Source of the DNA: Saposhnikovia divaricata
Lineage: Eukaryota; Streptophyta; Magnoliopsida; Apiales; Apiaceae
DNA: 64,000 nucleotides
Assembly: GCA_036435485.1 (NCBI GenBank)
Contig: CM071594.1
Location: forward strand, 196,444,216 to 196,508,215
Reading direction: 5' to 3'
Each line of letters opens with the position of its first letter. The first letter of the stretch is position 1. A program made the position numbers and the translations under genes. Below are positions 55,891-64,000 of the stretch, piece after piece. The notes under the pieces are model-generated. The model saw only the letters and a list, made by a program, of their open reading frames with translations. It had not been told where the DNA came from and made no database searches.

Positions 55891-57499
55891 TCTATTTCTT
55901 TACACTTTCCTTTTTGGGACGTCCCACAAATTCTTTACATTATTAAAAATATACAGTAACTTTTAACAATAAAATACATTATTACATCCACTACTTCACT
56001 CCACTTTTTCAACACTTTACACTATTACACCAGCTACTTCACTTATTTTAATAATAAAATCAATATTACACCCACTACTTCACTTATTTTAACAATAAAG
56101 ATCGTTTTCCTATTGTAATAACATCAGTTTGTCCATCCTCTCTAAGTTTTCATGAATAACAAAACACTAGCCTAATAATTCGTGCAAGGCACGGGCCTCT
56201 ACATCATTGTCTTTAATTTTGTTTTAATAATAAAAGTAGTGGTTGATTTATTTATAGTTATGTTGCGAACTCGTAGTTCTAATTGTAAATTGAGTAGCAA
56301 TATGTACGTGTTGATAATGAGGAATAACGAATATTTCTATCTAGTAATGTAAATAGTCGGAACCACGAATGCATTAGTGTCTAATTTTGCAGGTTATTTA
56401 TAATGATTAGAAAAGAAAAAAAACACTCATAAATTTTATGATTATTCATAATGAGTATTATGTAGTAACGATTGAGAATTCATTGATATAGGTTTTACGA
56501 TGAAATCCATGTGAATCGTTGTACAACCTGATGTGACATGAGATTGTGATAAACATTTGTGGGCATTACACTGCGATTGCTATTGCATTGTATGCATGCC
56601 AACTTTTTTTAAAAGAAATTGAGAACAATCTTCGGATGTGTCACATGTCAGTTTGAACATTAAGATATTAATGAACGTACCCGAAAATTGTTTTAATTAA
56701 TTCATATGTATTAAGGTCAATATAATTAAAGTCAATTAAAACTTACAACTTAGAAATTAATTGGTCAACTACAACTTACAATTTAAAAATTAGATGATAT
56801 AATCATAAGAAAAGGTCAATAAACTATGAATTTAGTAAAAAAATTTGAAGTGAATGTTGTCAGGAAATTGAGTTACGTGACTATACATTTGATGCATATA
56901 CTCCAAGGGAATTTCTGTGTACATAGCGTATTAAGTATCTATTATAGGTCACATTGCCATCAGCGGGTATGTTGGATCATTGGATAATATTAAATGGGTA
57001 TGTTATTGGGCATTGGTTCATGCAACTATTAATTTTAATCTAATTTTCTTTTTGTGTATTATCATCATTTTGACTTGAATATAGATATGAAAATGTATTT
57101 TAACTTGATTACGTATATGTATTTATCTAATTAATAAAGCGATAATTTATATAAAGTTCAAAATTCAAATCTCACATCGCTTAATTCGATTATAAATATT
57201 TTTGATCTAAGTACCCTAAAATTACTTTTTTAAAGAAACTCGTAGATCCAACCATACAGATTAAAAGATCACATAAAAATTATTGAGTATTTTAAATTAC
57301 ATAGAAATTAGTATGCTATACTGTGCAATTTATAATAAAATAGTATAGATAAAATTTTTAGGCATTATATACTAAATGCAAATAAGTATATTTACAATAT
57401 AAAAATATTAATGTAATTGTGTTTTTTTTGCTATATATAATCTTGTTTTAAGCTAAAAAATTTTAATTTTATAATATTTTGTGTACATATATAATTTTT

Positions 57500-57504
<5 letters not shown>
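55891..57504. other. Intergenic, no gene
   Basis: 55960-56100 holds short repeated text (CACTACTTCACTTATTTTAA twice). 56170-56210 has AATTCGTGCAAGGCACGGGC, a motif common in dispersed plant repeats. The rest is AT-rich. Confidence 0.4.

Positions 57505-57538
<34 letters not shown>
57505..57538. repeat. (TA)n microsatellite
   Basis: Seventeen TA units in AT-rich intergenic DNA. Confidence 0.95.
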
Positions 57539-57541
<3 letters not shown>

Positions 57542-57959
57542 CAATTTTTTTAGCTGATAAATTTTTTGTTATAATTCGGGAAAAAGCTGAACAATTTGTA
57601 TTTACTAAAACTACCTAAATTCAGAAGCCATTGACGACTTCTTTTTATCATTTAAATATTTGTGATGTATTATTACAATTCGAACATCTATCTATATCTA
57701 TACTATACTATATTATTATAAGCAAACTAGAGATCTTTTATAGTTTGTAATTTGGTTAACCAATCACAACCGTTAAATTTTCAATTTAAATAGATCATGA
57801 CCATCAGATATAAAATACTAAAAGTTGTTATATATAGAGATCTTAAGTTCGATTCATGCCAACAACAAATTAATTTATATTTATTACTAAAAATTATTAT
57901 ATACAAAGATTTAAGGTTCGAATTCTTCCAATAACATTTTAAAATTAATATTTATAATA

Positions 57960-60653
57960 TCCACTATAAATAAATTATAAAAAATTAAAGGTTGACAAGG
58001 GATATGGGGGAGGTGGCATGGATTACATTGGTGAGGCCTTATTATTATTTTTATTGTTGATTAAAGGGGTTATGTGTGACCATATATTGTTAGATTAGCT
58101 GTTAATTAAGTGTTAAGTCAAACTTTGTTTTGTTCAGATGTATAACTTATTATACGTGATCCTAAGATGATTGGATTTTAAGAGACATACTCATACTTGG
58201 TTAAATTGCAAGTTCATTGCGTGTTAATTTACGGATTGCCAGAAGCAAGTCAATTCTGTATATTAATGTATTTTGCGGATTGTAAGTATAAGTGGAGTTG
58301 GTAAATGATAATTGGATTGTTGGATTGTTAATCGGATTGATTGTATTCCGACAGGTTAGGTCATATTATAAAGGAGACGCTGTCCAAATTTTGTTAGAAT
58401 TGTTTTGTAATTCGTATAGTGATTTAATAAGAATGATTTTTGTAAATCGATAAAATATACGTGTTGAATGGATATAAGTATAAGTTGATATTACATGTTA
58501 AGTGCTTATGTGATTTATATGGTTATACTGTACTATTTTGAGAATGTGATTAATATGTGCTATATGTGTTATGTTGTAAATCGTAATAGGACACATGTGG
58601 GTAGTATGGAGTCAGACGATTAAGGTTATAAACGTACTGAAGTAGTACTTTACCTTTATAAAGGTACCAGTAGGAGGCCAACTAAGAGCCGGTGCACATC
58701 TAGGTGGAATCTCGAGGAAATGGAATAATTATCGGAGTGGACGAGTGTGCTCGGGTAGAGACTGACAAGTGATAAAAGAAAGACGGACGTGTGATCGAAT
58801 AAAGATCAATGTATAATGAAGTGGAGACTGATTTAAAGTCTGTAAAGAATTGAGATATTGGAATTGGAAACTTCGTGTATTGAGGCAAATTTACTATCCC
58901 TCACTTATTGTTCAAGTGATGTGAAACTTTTTGTATTATTTATTGTTCTTTCGAAATTCTTTCTTGCAAGCAACTGTATTCTTCATATTTTTTTGAATAA
59001 TTGTGAACCTGTTCGGTTAATTATACGATATTCCTTTCAAACTATTTTGCTAATGTTTATACCCTTTATTTTATTCTCAGTGATATTCTTCTTCTATTAA
59101 TTTACAAACAATCATTCTCGAATTATTCTGTCATTGTTTATTTTCCTCACCTATTGTTCAGGTGTTGATTACTTCTAAAATCATTTTTTATCAATATTCC
59201 TCGTCTTTATTAATATTCTTTAAAAAAAGTTTTTCTTCAAATTGTTGTAAACTAATTCGAGGTTTAAATTGTCGTTGAGGCATGTGTTGCTCAGTGACGG
59301 TTTAAATCGAGAATGAATTGAGATCTTATTAATTATTCAAACTTATTATTGTCATGCCAGTTTTGGCAGCTAAAGCCTATGAGTGCTTAGCCGACAAGAG
59401 TGAGATTTGGGTAATTGAGAATTTCTTAAATCTTCGTTTTAAACTATTCAAATCTTTTATGTAAGTTCGAATTTTACCATGAAAATTTTATCAGTTGGTA
59501 ACCCTTGAAATAAGTGGTTATAGCTTGTGCAGTACTCAAATCTATTGTTGAACTTCAGATCACTTTATTCTTTGATTTCTTATGATTGTTGTTCAATTTC
59601 TAGAATCTTAATAATTGCTTGTTCTTTAATTTACTAATGATGCCTTGTTGTTCTACTGATTCATAATTCTGTCTTGCTAAACTATACCATGCCTAGTTTA
59701 ATCTTATTGCTTTATTGTCATGATTCCTTATATCGAATGTTTCTCTCTTCCTAAATTTTTTAATGTTGCTCCCTAAAATGGTTTAATTAATTAAAGATGT
59801 TTTTAAAATCCCTTATACTGGGCTGATCTGTTATCAGTGAGTATGAAGGACTTAAAAGTGAAATGTTTTAAAGATTTTATTGTGGGGGAATTCCATTAAA
59901 ATGTTTTTCACGGATTCCTTCAGATTGGAGCCGCGTAAGAGGCCGGGTGACACTGGTCCAGCATGTTTTATTTTGTGCTGTAGTTCTGGTGGGACCAGTC
60001 CAGCACCTTATAGGCCAGTGTGTTGCTTAATTGGGAACCCAATTTATGTCTAGACGGACCGAGTGTCCGGGCTGGGGACTTTACGTGGCTGATCACCCGT
60101 ATTGTCCGTAGTCGTGAAAAAACTCCAATCAAATGAAATGATTTTAAAAAGGGTTTTATGGAAAATATGTTTTAATAATGGATTGGTTTTAAGAAAGGAA
60201 TGTTTTCATGAAATTTATGATTTGTTGAAAATGGAAAGTTTATCCTATGATGGAAATTGAATTCTTTCCTTGAGATTATTTGGTCATTGATATTGTTCAT
60301 CAATGAATCATTGAAATATTATTTTTTCACTATATTATTAACTTGCCGAGCGTTCTTTGGCTCACTCTTACTTTATTTTCCCTAACCTTTCAGTTAGGAT
60401 TAATGGTGGATGTCTACATCTTACAAGTCATATGAGAGCAATGAGGCAGCCTATACAGGATAGATCTCGAAGCTAGAGTGGGTAAGCACGGATTGGAATT
60501 AAGCTACAGATTAGACGGTATAGAAATTGTATTCAGAGTAGTGTAAAAATTGTAATAATCTATATAGTTTAGATTTTTGCTTCATACCATAACCTAGAAT
60601 CGATCCTCAATGAGGAATCGTTGGTATATTAAATTTTATATACCGGTGGATAG
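57960..60653 (+). repeat. Tekay-family LTR, + strand, left limit unclear
   Basis: It contains the family block GTAAGAGGCCGGGTGACACT near 59937, homologous to GTAAGCGGCCGTGAGCCAGG at 609 and to a - strand block near 61590. The leader inverted repeat CGAGC...GCTCA is at 60349-60364, with an ATG at 60402, 38 nt later. That reading frame is short and not H3-like, so this copy is diverged. Its left end and the expected CA end are not identified. Confidence 0.55.
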
Positions 60654-60704
60654 TGTAAGAACCCCGATTTTTGGTAGGAATTAAAACTTTTATTATGGAA
60701 TAGA
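60654..60704 (+). repeat. Tekay LTR start-like sequence, cut by the next insertion
   Basis: TGTAAGAACCCCGATTTTTG closely resembles the LTR start at 8017 (TGCAAGAACCCTAATTTTTG). After 51 bp it is interrupted by the minus-strand LTR at 60705. Confidence 0.45.
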
Positions 60705-63700
60705 TGTAACACCCCCAGATCCGGGGTCCGGGATCCGGTGGTTACGGTTTCCAATTCTGTCCACAACAATTGAACTTTCCTTAACATAAAATAAATTACG
60801 TCTCTATAACCCAACACAACAATATAAAACACACCCGTTATAGTCCCAGAGATGAAATCAGAGTAACAATCAAATTTTTATTAATCACATTATGAGTTCT
60901 TACAATCCAAAAGGATTTCAATATAAATACATACTCTTTGCCATCCATTTACATAAGTCATACTATACCATATTCTTGGTACTGAAAGAATAAATATACC
61001 CTACCAATAGCTTCTTCTTCAGCTCTGGTAGTCTCATCGTCCTCGCCCGCGTCGAGTGCGCCTTGTGCGAGTCATCTGATCTAGCTGTTGTTGTGATATA
61101 ATAATAAAGCAAGGGTGAGCAATAGCCCACCAACAATAATATATAACTGAACGATAATGTATAACAGTTCAAAAGTATCTTTCAAACCATATGCCATGCA
61201 TTTACGGAAATGATGCCAGTATAATATGAACGATGAAGTTACAAGGTAACTTAAAGTATTTGTTTGTAGAAATATCTGCTACATCAAAGTAAGCGAGATA
61301 TTCTTATTGTTATTAAGAAGAGGAGTTTGCAAGAAAAGGTTGCAATTCCAGTTATGACCCTTTTCCAACTCTGCCAACAGTAATCATGTTGCAGGAAATA
61401 AATAAATTTGGATGATGAACCAATGATGGAGTATTCACCGCGCCCGCTGTTCCAATCTTGATGATCAGTCGAGATCGTACAGCTCAATTTAGATTTACTA
61501 CCGGTAGAAGGAAGAACTGACGGCTTTACTTGTATACCGCCTTGCTAGCTCTCCCCGGCCAACGGTTGGGCCAAAGGGGATGGACCGGCGCTACTCGGCC
61601 TCTTACACGACTCCTAGTTCAGATAGAATTCATGATTCTGAATGTAACGTTCGTCCCCCTTTCCCCAAGTATAATACTTGTTGATAAGACTCCACAAAGT
61701 AGTCGTATCTAGTTGGAAAGGAAAATTTACCAATAACTCCCAAGCTATTACTTGGTAACGGATATCAACTTGTTCCAGTAATCTTACCCCTCGAAAGATG
61801 AGAAGGTAAGCAACGACTTAATAATTCAACAGTACCCGAGTTGCGAGTGAAGGGAATACTTTATGACCGGGAAGTCGACAAGATAAATAACATTTTCCAA
61901 GTAAGGTTCCATATTATTAAGGAGATAGACTCAAAGAAGAATGATGTCTGAGAACCTTTCTTGATATAAGATTAATAATAATATGACTCCGAAATATTTT
62001 CTGTAATAATCGAAGAAGATAAACCTTATCGAGGTTATTCTAAGTATGGAATAAATATTCAGAGAATATTTATTGAATTAAAATGTTTTACGGAATATTT
62101 AGGAATATGAAAGAATATCTTTAATCAGAGTATCTCTCAAATAATTCTTGAAGAAATATCGAGAGAATATTTATTGCATAACTAAATATTCAAATGAATA
62201 TTCCAAATAATATTCATTAATTAATAAGACCTGAAAGGAATATTTAAAATATTTAAAATAATATTCAATGATTAAATAGAACCCTGGATGAATATTCAAA
62301 ATAATATTCATAATTAATTAGGAATTTAAATGAATATTAATAAAGTAATATTCATTTAATGGATAATATTCTAAATGAATATCAAGTAATGTTCATTTAG
62401 TAATCCAAGCTTTAAAGGAATATTCGAGATAAGACTCGATAAATAAATCAAGTTTCAGATGAACATTAAAATAATATTCGATAGGTAATTACTGTCTTAA
62501 ATGAATACTCAAAAGTAATATTCATTTAATGAATAATATTCTAAATGAATATCCAATTAATATTCATTTAGTAGTCCAACCTTTAGAAGAATAATCGCAA
62601 TAATAATCGATAAATAATTCGACTCTGAATGAATATTAAAAATATTATTCGTCGAATAGTTACGTTCAAATAATTATTTGAAGTAAAGATCGTTAAAATA
62701 AATAATCTCGAACGAATATTCAAATAATATTCGTCGCCCGAATAATGGAAAATATTTACTTAAATATTTTCCTCCGAGGTAATCTCGATATATCAAGAAA
62801 TATTGACTCCCGGTCTATATTTGATGAATAAGATGTATACGCCCTTCTATGAGGGTCTTACAATAACCGGCTTATAACTGATGTATAACTATCTAGCTTA
62901 TAAGCCAACAATAACATTCAGGGAACAAGTATATCAATTCAACTTGAAAGTAGGCATGCATGCAATGGCATATGTATATCAGCAATCATATATATATATA
63001 TTTATTCAATCACAACAACAGCCTAAAAGAAGGGAATTGAAACTTGCCTGGTAGTCGAGTACGGTAAGAGGTAGTGGTAGCGGGTCCCGGTTCAGCTTGG
63101 TGATCTTCCTTGTAGTATGTAATAGCCTCACAAAGCTTGGTATTGCCCTTGGATGGCCTTAACTTAGCCTAAAAATTAGAAGAACAAACAATGGTGGGAA
63201 CCTCCTTTTCTAGCTCCTTGGCCGAAACTTTGAAGAAAAGAAAGGAATGGAGAGTGTTTGCTTGGTTTCTTGCTTTTCCTTGGTCAATTTTGCATAAAGT
63301 GAATTTGGATAGATAATATCTCATCCTAGTTGTGTTAGTGGAGTGTGATGTCATGGATGAGGCAATTTGGAGAGACAAGTGTTATGTTTTGGATGGTGGA
63401 AGGCTAAGTATTGGTTGGTTTTTCTAAGTACTACTTCCATCTCCAAGTATGCTAGTTACATTAAGCCACTTGGTTGCTAGATATTTATTCTAGTAGCTTA
63501 CACAAGACTCTTGCTTCCTCTGCTTGTTTCTGTGTCAGGTTATTACCCGTTTCGATTGATCGTTCGTGAGAATATTTCACGGATTTCTAATTAGGGTTTA
63601 CCGGGAATCCTCTTTAATATTAATACTTTCATTCTCCATCTTTCATTCTAACTTTCCAATTTATATTCCTTAAATCCATTCGTTAAATACTTAAGGCTAT

Positions 63701-64000
63701 CAGTGTCAAGGGAACTCTCGGAGAAAATAAAAGTGCGGTTTTTCAGAATCCGACAGCTTTTACATACACTTATTTTCCCCCTGGATCACTAATACGAACT
63801 CGGAAATCCGTTCCGAATGCTTCTGTATAGTGTCGTCTCATATTATTATATACTCCCACCAAACACTATTCATTCTGTATTCTTTACTTGTTCTCTTAGG
63901 GTGGTACAATTGTCCGTATTCTCTTTCGATCGTTCCTTAACCTTTTTACGGAACTACTGGATTAATCGTTATCGATCTGGATGACATGAGGGTATTCTCT
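60705..64000 (-). repeat. Tekay-family LTR, - strand, running off the window
   Basis: On the - strand it ends CCGGATCTGGGGGTGTTACA at 60705, nearly the same as the LTR end at 1601. It has the leader inverted repeat TGGGC...GCTCA at 61116-61129 and the homologous GTAAGAGGCCGAGTAG block near 61590. 62050-62760 is dense with GAATATT-type short repeats. Its start lies beyond the window. Confidence 0.65.
61034..61075 (-). CDS. LTR leader short ORF with H3 tail-like start, third subfamily
   Basis: Thirteen codons from ATG 61075, beginning MTRTRRTRRG; against ARTKQTARKS it keeps Arg2, Thr3, Thr6 and Arg8, with Arg for Lys4 and Lys9. A stop follows, but the +1 frame after it is acidic (DDETTRAEEEAIG), like the acidic part of the other short ORFs, so a single-base shift may have broken this copy. 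It lies 41 nt after the conserved inverted repeat. Arg/Thr-rich chance similarity cannot be excluded. Confidence 0.3.
   Translation of the reverse strand: MTRTRRTRRGRGR

Overview
The window is plant nuclear DNA, almost certainly from a eudicot. It is AT-rich, dense in nested LTR retrotransposons and MITEs, and holds one intact host gene. I cannot name the species. No prokaryotic genes, CRISPR arrays or organellar genes are visible.

Layout. 1-11511: a Ty3/gypsy chromovirus of Tekay type on the + strand, with about 3.5 kb LTRs (left LTR cut by the window edge), a tRNA-Met primer site, an extra 244-codon ORF before gag, a gag-protease part broken by four stop codons, and an open pol ending in a chromodomain-like segment. 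11512-14610: Stowaway-like ends, a tRNA-derived SINE with an 8-bp target duplication, two Harbinger-type MITEs and a long foldback. 15517-19085: an intact DnaJ/DUF3444 gene on the - strand with a likely 5' UTR intron. 19380-30720: AT-rich repeat-filled DNA with two TA microsatellites flanking a foldback element and several degenerate tandem duplications. 30725-31699: a TRIM. 32290-44875: a minus-strand copia element (Sirevirus-like) with an accessory ORF region, split by a recent 5.9 kb Tat-type gypsy element (35181-41127, TSD TATAG) that has lost most of pol and carries two minisatellites. An opposite-strand gene-like unit lies at 43080-43526. 44876-50450: a Tekay LTR fragment, copia LTR pieces and a clean solo LTR (46019-47122, TSD CTCAC). 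51900-55890: a phytocyanin pseudogene split near its start codon by a 3.35 kb non-coding LTR element. 57960-64000: two more Tekay-family LTRs, one in each orientation.

Most interesting signal. Three different Tekay-family LTRs (1-1601 and its 3' partner; 44876-45436; 60705-64000 on the - strand) each carry, about 40 nt after a conserved TGAGC...GCTCA inverted repeat, a short ORF whose first residues resemble the histone H3 tail (MARPRQSARK or MARPRQTARK; MVRTIQTSRK; MTRTRRTRR). Arginine and threonine are kept while their codons differ, which suggests protein-level constraint. In the best-preserved element the H3-like segment ends exactly at a consensus splice donor (CAG|GTGAGT). A good acceptor lies immediately before the ATG of the extra ORF, in the same phase. 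This suggests a spliced subgenomic mRNA that adds an H3-like tail to an acidic and arginine-rich protein, in an element family whose integrase carries a chromodomain. This is inference from sequence alone.
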